Shown here: one piece after another, positions 56,544 through 64,000 of the stretch | Numbering within the stretch: the first letter of the stretch is position 1 | How the letters are laid out: every line of letters starts with the position of its first letter | Assembly (NCBI RefSeq): GCF_010120595.1 | Contig: NZ_CP038020.1 | Span: forward strand, 1,922,001 to 1,986,000 | Direction of reading: 5' to 3' | Length of the DNA: 64,000 bases | Source of the DNA: Streptococcus thermophilus | GTDB lineage: Bacteria > Bacillota > Bacilli > Lactobacillales > Streptococcaceae | The notes under the pieces: generated by a model | What the model was told of the DNA's origin: nothing | Database searches by the model: none | What the model saw: the letters and a program-made list of their open reading frames with translations, nothing else | Position numbers and translations under genes: made by a program

Positions 56544-57812
56544 TTAGACTTGATCTTCAATCAAACGAATATCCGCACCAAGATCAGAAAGTTTCTCAAT
56601 GATATTTGAATACCCCCGAAGGATAAATTCAATGTTTATTATTTCAGTCTGACCATCTGCCATAAGTCCTGCAGTAACGAGTGCAGCACCCGCACGCAAA
56701 TCACTAGCTTTCACAGGTGCACCAGAAAGTTGCGTTGGACCATTATAAACAATCTGACCACCAAGTACTTGAATATCGGCACCCATACGAGCCAGTTCAG
56801 GAACGTGATTTACACGCTTCTCATAGATCGTATCAATGATTTTTCCTTGGCCACTTGCTTTCAACAACAATGGTGTCATTGGTTGTTGTAAATCCGTCGC
56901 AAAACCTGGATAAGGTGATGTCTTAATGTCAACAGGTTTTAAATCACCCTGTTCTTCCACAAAGATTGCATCCTCTTCAACGGTCATGCGAACACCCATT
57001 GCTTCAAGCTTACAAATAAAACTTTCAAGGTGTTCATAGAGAACATTTTTAATTTTAATTCCCTTACCGATAGCTGCCGCCATGGCAATGTATGAGCCTG
57101 CTTCAATACGGTCTGGAATAACTTGATGGCGAGTACCATGTAGGCTCTCTACACCCTCAATCGTGATGACTTCTGTACCAGCGCCACGTACACGCGCACC
57201 CATATTGTTGAGAAGCGTTGCCACATCAATAATCTCAGGTTCACGAGCCGCATTTTCAATAACAGTACGACCGTCAGCCTTAGCCGCTGCCAACATGGTA
57301 TTGATAGTCGCCCCCACACTAACCGTATCCATATAGATGTGAGCACCCTTGATACGTTGGCCGGCATCCATAGCAATACGCATAGCTTCTTCTTCATAGA
57401 AAATGCTAGCACCCATAGCTTCAAAGGCCTTAAGGTGAAGGTCAATAGGACGTGGTCCTAAATCACATCCACCAGGCAAACCTACTATAGCTTGACCATA
57501 ACGCCCAAGCAAACTACCATAGAAATAATATGAAGCACGAAGGCTGTTAATCTTACTAAATGGCATTGGCATATCTTTAACGCCTCGAGGGTCGATTTCA
57601 AGTGTTTCGCCATCACGCTTAACAGAACCACCCATTACTTCAATAATCTCAATTAGATTATCGACGTCGCTGATTGCTGGTACCCCGTCAAGAGTAACCA
57701 CTCCATCAGATAAAATGATGGCTGGAATCAATGCAACAACTGAATTTTTAGCTCCTGATACTGTAACTTCTCCTTGAAGTTTCTTACCACCATTGATGAT
57801 AATTTTACGCAT
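56544..57812 (-). CDS. murA: UDP-N-acetylglucosamine 1-carboxyvinyltransferase
   Basis: First committed step of peptidoglycan synthesis. 422 residues from ATG 57812 ([24 protein letters not shown]). The catalytic loop is [16 protein letters not shown] with the fosfomycin-target Cys; Asp after Cys replaces the commoner Ala. [20 protein letters not shown] and [12 protein letters not shown] are also typical. Streptococci carry two murA paralogues; which one this is I cannot say. The last base of the stop codon is part of the IS target duplication. Confidence 0.95.
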   Translation of the reverse strand: MRKIIINGGKKLQGEVTVSGAKNSVVALIPAIILSDGVVTLDGVPAISDVDNLIEIIEVMGGSVKRDGETLEIDPRGVKDMPMPFSKINSLRASYYFYGSLLGRYGQAIVGLPGGCDLGPRPIDLHLKAFEAMGASIFYEEEAMRIAMDAGQRIKGAHIYMDTVSVGATINTMLAAAKADGRTVIENAAREPEIIDVATLLNNMGARVRGAGTEVITIEGVESLHGTRHQVIPDRIEAGSYIAMAAAIGKGIKIKNVLYEHLESFICKLEAMGVRMTVEEDAIFVEEQGDLKPVDIKTSPYPGFATDLQQPMTPLLLKASGQGKIIDTIYEKRVNHVPELARMGADIQVLGGQIVYNGPTQLSGAPVKASDLRAGAALVTAGLMADGQTEIINIEFILRGYSNIIEKLSDLGADIRLIEDQV

Positions 57813-57897
57813 ACTGCTCAATCTTTCTTATACTTGAATATTAACCTTTACATTCTACCATAGATTGAGGTGCATGACAAATTAAGAATCCAAACAA

Positions 57898-60138
57898 TTA
57901 TCGGACAGTTTCACTTGATAGTTGGAACCATCCCTTAAACCGAATGGCACCATCCTGGTCTGTGCGTAAAACCTTAATGTGACGTTCTTTGAAACGCTCT
58001 AATGTTTCATCATTTGGATGCTTATAACGATTATTTTCACCTGCTGAGACAAGAGCAAGTGATGGCTTTAGCTGGTCCAAAAAAGCTTCTGATGAAGAGC
58101 CTTTAGAACCGTGATGTCCTGCTTTGAGGACCCTTACTTTTAAATTTGGATAGCTAGCCATCAATTCCTCTTCTCCTTCTTTTTCCAAATCACCAGTAAA
58201 CAGAAAACTGGTTCCCAATAACTTTCCATAGAGAACAAGTGAATCATTGTTACCACCATCACCAATTTTATTGGGATAAAGAACCTCTAGGTTACTTCCC
58301 ATCATAGGCAGCTTATCACCAGCCTTTAAAGTGCGAACGGGACATTTAAGAAATCGAATACGTTTGGCAAAACTAGGCTTAGTCAAAGCCCCCTCACTGA
58401 CACAAATTTTCTTAATCTTAAACCGTTTAGCCACTACCTCCAAATCACCAATATGGTCTGTATCCGTATGAGTCAGAACCAGATAGTCAATTTGAGACAC
58501 TCCCCTTGCCTGTAGATAGGGAATTAAGGTTTTCTCCGCATTACTCGTCTGGCTCCCCTCTTGCCATTTTTTCTTAGAGCCGAAAGTCACCTTGCCACCT
58601 ACATCTATTAGGACCGTCTCACCTTTCATACTCCTTAAAAAAATACTATCTCCTTGACCAACGTCGACCACCGTTACTTCATTTATTAAAGGATGTTTGA
58701 CCCAGACCATCAAAAGACTAAAAATCATCAAGAGGGATATTCTAAACTGAGGCTTTTTCCAAAAATCAAAGAGCAAAACCAATACAAATATCATTGAGAC
58801 AAACTGAAACAAGCTAGGTTTTCCTAAAATCAATGGCTGGACTCCCCAAGATTGTACCCAAGTCAAAAAGAACTCCATCCATTCAAAAAGTGGATTAAAT
58901 TGAGAAAAAATTACCATTCCTGAAAGTGTAAAAAGTACTGTTAAGACAGGTAAGAGAAAGCTATCAAAAACTAGAGAGAAGATTGCCGTCAGAATCAAAC
59001 TCAATGGTTGAGAAGTTCCATAATAGTAGGTCAAAAAAGGCAAAGTCCCAAGACTCAATACTAAACTCATATAAATTGACTTTTTAAAGGACGGCATCTC
59101 CTCAAAATTAAATAAACACAACAAGAAGGCATAAGAACAACTTAAAACACCTCCTACCGTTAAAAGAAAATGAGGCAAGACTAGAAAAAATAGAAGTAGC
59201 GTTATGCCCATATTGTTCAGTTTTTTAATACCACACTCAGCCAAGAGGCTTTGAATCAAAGAACGTAAGACTGAAGCCGTCCAACCAGTCATTAAGCCAT
59301 AGAAAATCGAAAAAGGTAATAAGATAGCAAGGATATAATTTTTGGGAAGCCCCAAACGGAGAAGTCCATAGCGAAACCAGCCAAGAAAAAATCCAACCTG
59401 CATACCCGATAGCGCAAAAAGATGAATAATCCCCAAGCTAGTGTAGAGTTGACTCTGCTCATCAAACTCCTTGTCCAAATACCCAAAGAGCAGTCCTGTC
59501 ATGTAGTGTCTCATCGGATTAGGAAAATGCGTCTGAATATGAACTAGAGCCTTCCTCCTCAATTGATGAAAAAAAGCTATTGGAGATATCGATTTTGGGG
59601 TTACGACATGTTCCAGACGCTCAATCTGAGTAATCCTATAAATGCCCTGACTAGCTAGATAAGACTGATAATCAAAGCCTTGAAAATTACGTTGACCAGT
59701 TGCCGAGGACAACTTTATTTTCCCTTTTAAAACAAGCGTTTGACTCGTAGTCTTAAAAAAATGCTGCTCCTTATCAGATTTTAGCCGGTAAAAGACCTGA
59801 TAGGTTTGTCCATTTGACTTCCCGATTGCTGATAATCGCTCACCATTAACTGAGAGCGTATCTGCAACCAGTGTCACCTGATGAATTTCAGCAGGAGCTT
59901 GTTTATCTTGCATGATAGCTATATGGTATAAAAATAAAAAGTAGACCAAAAAGAAACCACCTATAAGTCCCACCAACTTTAGAGCTGCTCTATTCTTCCA
60001 ATGATGCCTCAAAAAACATATCATCAGAAAGACAAAAGTCCCAATAGCATAGAAATTAGATACAAAAATAGTAAAATAAAGAGCAACTATTAAAAGCGCT
60101 AGGGAAAAAAGATTGATTGGAGCTTTTTTAAGCCACAT
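57898..60138 (-). CDS. comEC: DNA internalization channel protein ComEC
   Basis: 746 residues: N-terminal membrane helices, an OB-fold region (HQVTLVADTLSVNGE), the Competence domain with multiple helices (YMTGLLFGYLDKEF, LFALSGMQVGFFLGW), and a C-terminal metallo-beta-lactamase-like domain (VVDVGQGDSIFLRS, LTHTDTDHIGDLE, LKAGHHGSKGSSSEAF). It transports single-stranded DNA during competence. Appears intact. It overlaps comEA by 11 nt. Confidence 0.95.
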   Translation of the reverse strand: MWLKKAPINLFSLALLIVALYFTIFVSNFYAIGTFVFLMICFLRHHWKNRAALKLVGLIGGFFLVYFLFLYHIAIMQDKQAPAEIHQVTLVADTLSVNGERLSAIGKSNGQTYQVFYRLKSDKEQHFFKTTSQTLVLKGKIKLSSATGQRNFQGFDYQSYLASQGIYRITQIERLEHVVTPKSISPIAFFHQLRRKALVHIQTHFPNPMRHYMTGLLFGYLDKEFDEQSQLYTSLGIIHLFALSGMQVGFFLGWFRYGLLRLGLPKNYILAILLPFSIFYGLMTGWTASVLRSLIQSLLAECGIKKLNNMGITLLLFFLVLPHFLLTVGGVLSCSYAFLLCLFNFEEMPSFKKSIYMSLVLSLGTLPFLTYYYGTSQPLSLILTAIFSLVFDSFLLPVLTVLFTLSGMVIFSQFNPLFEWMEFFLTWVQSWGVQPLILGKPSLFQFVSMIFVLVLLFDFWKKPQFRISLLMIFSLLMVWVKHPLINEVTVVDVGQGDSIFLRSMKGETVLIDVGGKVTFGSKKKWQEGSQTSNAEKTLIPYLQARGVSQIDYLVLTHTDTDHIGDLEVVAKRFKIKKICVSEGALTKPSFAKRIRFLKCPVRTLKAGDKLPMMGSNLEVLYPNKIGDGGNNDSLVLYGKLLGTSFLFTGDLEKEGEEELMASYPNLKVRVLKAGHHGSKGSSSEAFLDQLKPSLALVSAGENNRYKHPNDETLERFKERHIKVLRTDQDGAIRFKGWFQLSSETVR

Positions 60139-60823
60139 AGAGGGACTCTCTGATTTTATCTAATGTTTTATCACCAATTCCTGAGACATTTTTCAAGTCA
60201 TCTACGGACTGAAAGCCGCCATGACTTTCACGATAGGCAATGACATCCTCTGCCCGCTTAGCTCCAATTCCAGAAATGGTTTGCAACTGCTCTGAGGTCG
60301 CTGTATTTAAGTTAATTTTGCCATCCTTAGATACAGCCTGCCCTCCTTTGTCAGAGACCTGACCAGTACCTGTTTGATCAAGGACAGAAACATTTTCATC
60401 TTTATTGGCTACATAAATAACCTCTTCATCTGACAAGCTTGCGGCTAAGTTAACACTCTTAGCGTCTGCATCTTCTGTCATTCCTCCAGCTTCCTGAATG
60501 ACATCTGTCACCCTAGCGCCTGCCTTTAGCGTATAGACACCTGGATTGACCACAGCCCCCTTAACATCTACCGTTACTTTTGACTTAACTTTTTCACTTC
60601 CTTCGGTCTTTGACTGGGAAGACGCCTCAGAAAGAGACTGTGAACTTTGTTTGGATGAAGACGTTGACAAAGCTGTCACATCTGTATAAGACGTCTCCGC
60701 CTCCATGCTGTTGCCGGCACCACAAGTCATCCATAAAAAGAAGCAAAAAATCACCATCAGTACAGCGATGACACTCACAAACAGACGATTATCTTTGACA
60801 TAGGCTAGAATCTTTTCCTTCAC
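60128..60823 (-). CDS. comEA: Competence DNA receptor ComEA
   Basis: 231 residues. N-terminal membrane helix (about 15-35), Ser-rich spacer, a SLBB domain (VTVDVKGAVVNPGVYTL), and a C-terminal helix-hairpin-helix DNA-binding domain (INLNTATSEQLQTISGIGAKRAEDV). GTG start at 60823 after AAGGAG. Binds incoming DNA and passes it to ComEC. Controlled by the ComX box at 60856-60863. Confidence 0.95.
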   Translation of the reverse strand: MKEKILAYVKDNRLFVSVIAVLMVIFCFFLWMTCGAGNSMEAETSYTDVTALSTSSSKQSSQSLSEASSQSKTEGSEKVKSKVTVDVKGAVVNPGVYTLKAGARVTDVIQEAGGMTEDADAKSVNLAASLSDEEVIYVANKDENVSVLDQTGTGQVSDKGGQAVSKDGKINLNTATSEQLQTISGIGAKRAEDVIAYRESHGGFQSVDDLKNVSGIGDKTLDKIRESLYVA

Positions 60824-60855
60824 GCTATTCTCCTTAATTGATACATTTTCTTTCT

Positions 60856-60863
60856 TATTCGTA
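60856..60863 (-). promoter_or_regulatory. ComX (SigX) box upstream of comEA
   Basis: Minus strand TACGAATA, the late-competence cin-box consensus, 32 nt before the comEA start and preceded by T6. Confidence 0.9.
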
Positions 60864-60888
60864 AAAAACTTGAAAAATATATCAAAAA

Positions 60889-60924
60889 GAAAAAAACTCC
60901 ATCAGATCTATGTCTGACAGAGTT
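60889..60924 (-). terminator. Terminator of plsC
   Basis: AACTC/GAGTT and TCAGA/TCTGA arms with a 2-nt internal mismatch, T run on the minus strand. Confidence 0.65.
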
Positions 60925-60930
60925 ATTAGC

Positions 60931-61686
60931 CTATTTCTGAGTTTCTTTGGCACGGTGTTTTTCAGGATTCCAAACAAAGCTAGCTACATATGAGAAAACC
61001 ATGGTCAAAAGTACCGCAATGATAGCCACAATACCGAGAGGTACTCGATAAATATAAGTCAAAGGATTGGGTTTCTTGCCTGTTTGATAGCTCAAAGCTT
61101 CCTCATCAAGGCGATCAAATTCAGACTGGATACGACGAGCAACCTCTTGGATATTTTCGTCATTCAAACGCTTTAAATCTGAAATATCAATAGGATTACC
61201 ATAGTTCATATCCACACGTTCACCTGTCAAGAGCCCCTTAAGTTCACGAGGTCCTTGATAGACAACCGGCATAATCTTAACCTTAGCCATCTTAGCGATA
61301 ACTGCAACCCCCCCCTTAACATCAGATGAATGGCGGCTACCACTTGGGAACATAATCAAACTACGGTTACTCTTCTTAAGCATGTTAACAGGGTACTTGA
61401 TAGCTTCTTGACCAGGATTTTCACGGTCAATTGGGAAGGCTCCGCACATACGGATCCACCAATCAAAGATACGACTCTTGAAGAGTTCTTTCTTAGCCAT
61501 GAAAATAAACTGCTTAGGACGAGCTGAAAAAGCCATATAAACAGGGTCCCACCAAGTTCGGTGCGGAGCAACCAAGATATAGTTTTCGTCCTTGTTCAAT
61601 AATTTATCGCGATTGTGGTAATGGGCATTCCCATTGATAATCCATAGAAGAAAGACAACAAGCCCACGTAAATAAGCGTAAAACAC
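60931..61686 (-). CDS. plsC: 1-acyl-sn-glycerol-3-phosphate acyltransferase
   Basis: 251 residues with an N-terminal and a C-terminal membrane segment. Catalytic APHRTWWDPVYMAF (HX4D), FPIDRENPG, and MFPSGSRHSSD (the usual EGTR is SGSR here). Makes phosphatidic acid. GTG start at 61686 after AAAGAGG. Confidence 0.93.
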   Translation of the reverse strand: MFYAYLRGLVVFLLWIINGNAHYHNRDKLLNKDENYILVAPHRTWWDPVYMAFSARPKQFIFMAKKELFKSRIFDWWIRMCGAFPIDRENPGQEAIKYPVNMLKKSNRSLIMFPSGSRHSSDVKGGVAVIAKMAKVKIMPVVYQGPRELKGLLTGERVDMNYGNPIDISDLKRLNDENIQEVARRIQSEFDRLDEEALSYQTGKKPNPLTYIYRVPLGIVAIIAVLLTMVFSYVASFVWNPEKHRAKETQK

Positions 61687-61814
61687 GTTTTTACCTCTTT
61701 TTCTACAAGTTTTTTCTATTATACCAAAAAAAGGAGCGCTAGTTTCATCGAATTTCTTTGTAAACTATTGAAAATGGTGTGGTACTTTCTAATGGTTTGA
61801 GCTATAATGTAACT

Positions 61815-62751
61815 ATGAAAAAAAAGTCTTGAGATTATAGGGAAAAATAGAAAGGCACTTAATCTTTGCCTTATTATTGCAAACTTGGCTGTTCTGGCTA
61901 TCCTAGGCTTTGTCCTATTCCAACGCCATAACACGAAATATAAACAAGTAGCCAAGGCTGAAAAGACTGAACAAGTCGCTAATAGCAAAAGCTCATCTTC
62001 AGAAAAAGCTAAGGAAGATGATGAAACACAACTCAAGAAAGGTAGTAACCACAGCATTGAGGAGTCTGACTACGCCTATGATGTCACTGCCGTTAATAAC
62101 ACTATCCGAGGGAAATCAGATGATGTTAAGGGTAAGGTAGTCTTTTTAACCTTTGATGATGGGATTGATCCCACTTTGACACCACAAGTCATGAATATTC
62201 TGAAAGAGTATGGCGTTCACGCAACCTTCTTCCACATTGGCTATACCATCACACCTGAAAATGGGGACATCCTCAAACGCCAAATTACTGAAGGACATGC
62301 CATTGCCAACCACAGTCTTAGCCATAATTTCAATCTGCTTTATCCAGGACGTGTTCCAAATCAAAGTCAAATTATTTCTGAGGTTGACCAAACTATGGCT
62401 AATTTCAAGGCAATCTTAGGTAAGGACTTCAAAACAAGAATTTTCCGTTACCCTGGTAGTCATATGTCATGGCAAGGATTAGAGTCAACTGACCAAGCTC
62501 TTGCCAATAAAGGTATCCAGTGGATTGACTGGAACATGCTCTGTGGAGATGCAGAACCACTCTCTGTTCGTCCAACCACATCTGAAAGCATGATGGCTTA
62601 TATGGACGGTTCACAGAAATATTTCCCTGAAACTACTGTTAAAGTTGTACTAATGCACGATACAGCTGGTAAGGAGCTGACTGTTCAGACCCTTCCACAA
62701 ATTATCGAATATTTCAAAAATCAAGGATATACCTTCGGTGTCCTAGAGTAA
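61815..62751 (+). pseudogene. pgdA: Polysaccharide deacetylase (PgdA-like), out of frame after the start
   Basis: The NodB deacetylase domain is intact: VVFLTFDDGIDP (metal Asp), ATFFHIGYTI, AIANHSLSH (metal His pair), RYPGSHMSWQG, VVLMHDTAG. It would remove N-acetyl groups from peptidoglycan GlcNAc. The natural ATG (61815) is followed by A8, and that frame stops after five codons. With A7 the frame runs MKKSLEIIGKNRKALNLCLI into the membrane anchor and continues for 311 aa. Without slippage only the TTG at 61885 remains, without a ribosome-binding site and with an incomplete anchor. Confidence 0.88.
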
Positions 62752-62759
62752 TCACTCGC

Positions 62760-62785
62760 AACAGTTCCTTTGGGAGCTGTTTTTT
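62760..62785 (+). terminator. Terminator of pgdA
   Basis: AACAGTTCC/GGAGCTGTT with one G-T pair, then T5. It abuts the extended -10 of the next gene. Confidence 0.8.
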
Positions 62786-62793
62786 GCTACAAT
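62785..62793 (+). promoter_or_regulatory. Extended -10 promoter of the tRNA methyltransferase operon
   Basis: TGC TACAAT ends 7 nt before ATG 62801, overlapping the T run of the upstream terminator. Suggests a leaderless transcript. Confidence 0.6.
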
Positions 62794-62800
62794 AAAAGTT

Positions 62801-63565
62801 ATGACAAATCCAATTTTAAAAAACGGAGAACGCATTGACCAACTCTTCTCCACAGATGTAAAAATCATTCAAAACAAGGAAGTCTTCAGCTATTCTATCG
62901 ATAGTGTCCTTCTCTCGCGATTCCCAAAAATTCCAAAGAAGGGGTTAATCGTCGACCTCTGTTCCGGAAATGGTGCCGTTGGCCTCTTTGCCAGCACACG
63001 CACTGAGGCACCGATTACCTTGGTTGAGTTGCAAGAACGCCTGGCTGATATGGCCAAGCGTTCCGTAACTCTTAATCAATTAGAAGATCAGGTGACTGTT
63101 GTCAATGACGACCTAAAAAATTTGCTTGACCATGCCCCACGATCTCAGGTGGACCTTATCCTCTGTAACCCTCCCTACTTTAAGGCGACAGAAACGTCTA
63201 AGAAAAATCTGTCAGAGCATTACCTCTTGGCCCGCCACGAAATCACGACGAATTTAGAAGAAATTTGCCAGGTCGCTCGTCATGCCCTAAAATCTAATGG
63301 ACGTATTGCCATGGTGCATCGCCCTGACCGCTTTTTGGATATCATCGACACCATGCGCCAGTACAATCTAGCACCTAAACGCATCCAGTTTATCTATCCT
63401 AAGATGGGACGTGAGGCAAATATGCTCCTGATTGAAGCCATTAAAGACGGCTCGACAGATGGCTTGAAAATTCTTCCACCTCTCTTCGTTCACAAGGAAA
63501 ATGGTGACTATACCGATGAAATCTTTGAGATTTACTTTGGAAAAAAGACTGAGGGTGAGTCCTAA
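62801..63565 (+). CDS. tRNA1(Val) (adenine37-N6)-methyltransferase-like protein
   Basis: 254 residues. SAM-binding motif IVDLCSGNGAVGLF, catalytic NPPY in LILCNPPYFKA, and YPKMGREANMLLIE near the C-terminus. Resembles TrmN6/YabB of Bacillus. Followed after 3 nt by a GIY-YIG gene, the same pairing as yabB-yazA. Confidence 0.9.
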   Translation: MTNPILKNGERIDQLFSTDVKIIQNKEVFSYSIDSVLLSRFPKIPKKGLIVDLCSGNGAVGLFASTRTEAPITLVELQERLADMAKRSVTLNQLEDQVTVVNDDLKNLLDHAPRSQVDLILCNPPYFKATETSKKNLSEHYLLARHEITTNLEEICQVARHALKSNGRIAMVHRPDRFLDIIDTMRQYNLAPKRIQFIYPKMGREANMLLIEAIKDGSTDGLKILPPLFVHKENGDYTDEIFEIYFGKKTEGES

Positions 63566-63568
63566 TCG

Positions 63569-63838
63569 ATGACAGAAAAGGATAGCAAGGCCTACATGTA
63601 TGTGGTTGAGTGTGCCGATGGCACCCTCTATACAGGCTATACTACAGACGTCGAACGCCGCCTCAAAACCCACAACGCAGGCAAAGGCGCCAAGTATACC
63701 AGAGCTCGCCTACCAGTTAAACTCCTCTACTCAGAAGCTTTCGCCAGCAAACCAGAGGCCATGAGCGCCGAAGCACTCTTTAAGAAAAAAAGCCGAGAGA
63801 AAAAATTGGCCTATATCAAAGAACACACGGAAAAATAA
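63569..63838 (+). CDS. GIY-YIG nuclease-superfamily protein (YazA/UPF0213)
   Basis: 89 residues: [22 protein letters not shown] contains the GIY-YIG-type core (YVVEC…LYTGYT), with Arg in [11 protein letters not shown] and Glu in [10 protein letters not shown]. Function unknown, possible structure-specific nuclease. Second gene of a two-gene operon. Confidence 0.92.
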   Translation: MTEKDSKAYMYVVECADGTLYTGYTTDVERRLKTHNAGKGAKYTRARLPVKLLYSEAFASKPEAMSAEALFKKKSREKKLAYIKEHTEK

Positions 63839-63851
63839 CCGTGTGTTTTTT
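63823..63851 (+). terminator. Terminator overlapping the yazA 3' end
   Basis: ACACACGG/CCGTGTGT 8-bp stem, 8-nt loop, then T6. The stem's left arm is in the last codons. Confidence 0.88.
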
Positions 63852-64000
63852 GGTCTTGAATTATCAAATTAAGTGCATACTTTCCTCTTATAAGACTTCA
63901 TAAGATGTTTTTCCAGTTATGACATTTTCGCACCTTATTATTAAGTTTGTTCTCTCACAGCTGAATGATCTGATTATCAACCAATGTTAGATCACTTCCA

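Noticed and set aside
63852..64000. Possible minus-strand coding fragment at the window end (SDLTLVDNQIIQL…)
   Set aside because: Contains stops in every frame and resembles nothing I recognise; probably intergenic.

Overview
This looks like a chromosomal segment of a low-GC streptococcus, almost certainly Streptococcus thermophilus. The evidence is a type II-A CRISPR-Cas locus with the CRISPR3-type repeat and a 1388-residue Cas9 next to serB, a ComX box in front of comEA, streptococcal gene orders (gyrB-ezrA, murB-potABCD, ligA-dagK), and the many frameshifted genes typical of this dairy species. Species assignment rests on recalled family knowledge, not on a search. Most genes lie on the minus strand.

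Layout. 1-2504: end of a glutamine-type amino-acid ABC transporter. 2577-5289: small protein, obg, a 42-residue membrane protein, rRNA pseudouridine synthase. 5290-8915: small genes, three of them frameshifted, a DMT exporter and a HicB-like protein. 8999-17119: complete type II-A CRISPR-Cas system in minus-strand order cas9-cas1-cas2-csn2-leader-array, with tracrRNA divergent upstream of cas9. The array has 23 identical 36-bp repeats and 22 spacers. 17168-23633: serB, ezrA, gyrB, a frameshifted HAD gene, lrgAB, a tRNA-Thr. 23691-29937: Spx/ArsC-like protein, broken ogt, serine biosynthesis (serC, GNAT, serA), broken ROK kinase, glyoxalase, broken band-7 gene. 30127-42281: potABCD with murB, then folate genes (folC, folE, folP, folB, folK) interrupted by a KimA-like permease and an opposite-strand cytoplasmic alpha-amylase. 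42424-51290: khpA/rpsP, IS3 remnant, tehB, a degenerate DUF4767-like region, exoA, a QueT-like S component, an IS1182-type remnant, dagK, ligA, queT. 51397-57812: brkB-like, map, a CBS/DRTGG regulator, GNAT, an intact ISL3-family element with an 8-bp target duplication beside the murA stop codon, murA. 57898-63838: comEC/comEA, plsC, a polysaccharide deacetylase whose start is out of frame, a tRNA methyltransferase and a GIY-YIG protein.

How it works together. Cas9, tracrRNA and processed array transcripts form an RNA-guided DNA nuclease; Cas1, Cas2 and Csn2 (with Cas9) add spacers next to the leader. Regulatory signals are readable: near-consensus promoters for tracrRNA and rpsP, a TTGATA/TATAAT leader promoter, and a hairpin separating the cas operon from the array. 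The second theme is gene decay: at least eight genes can be restored by one or two single-site indels, and three mobile-element remnants or copies mark rearranged junctions. No unambiguously new system was found. The most unusual local observations are the out-of-frame A8 tract just after the pgdA start codon, the single 32-nt self-complementary spacer, and apparently leaderless genes with a -10 box 6-7 nt before the ATG.
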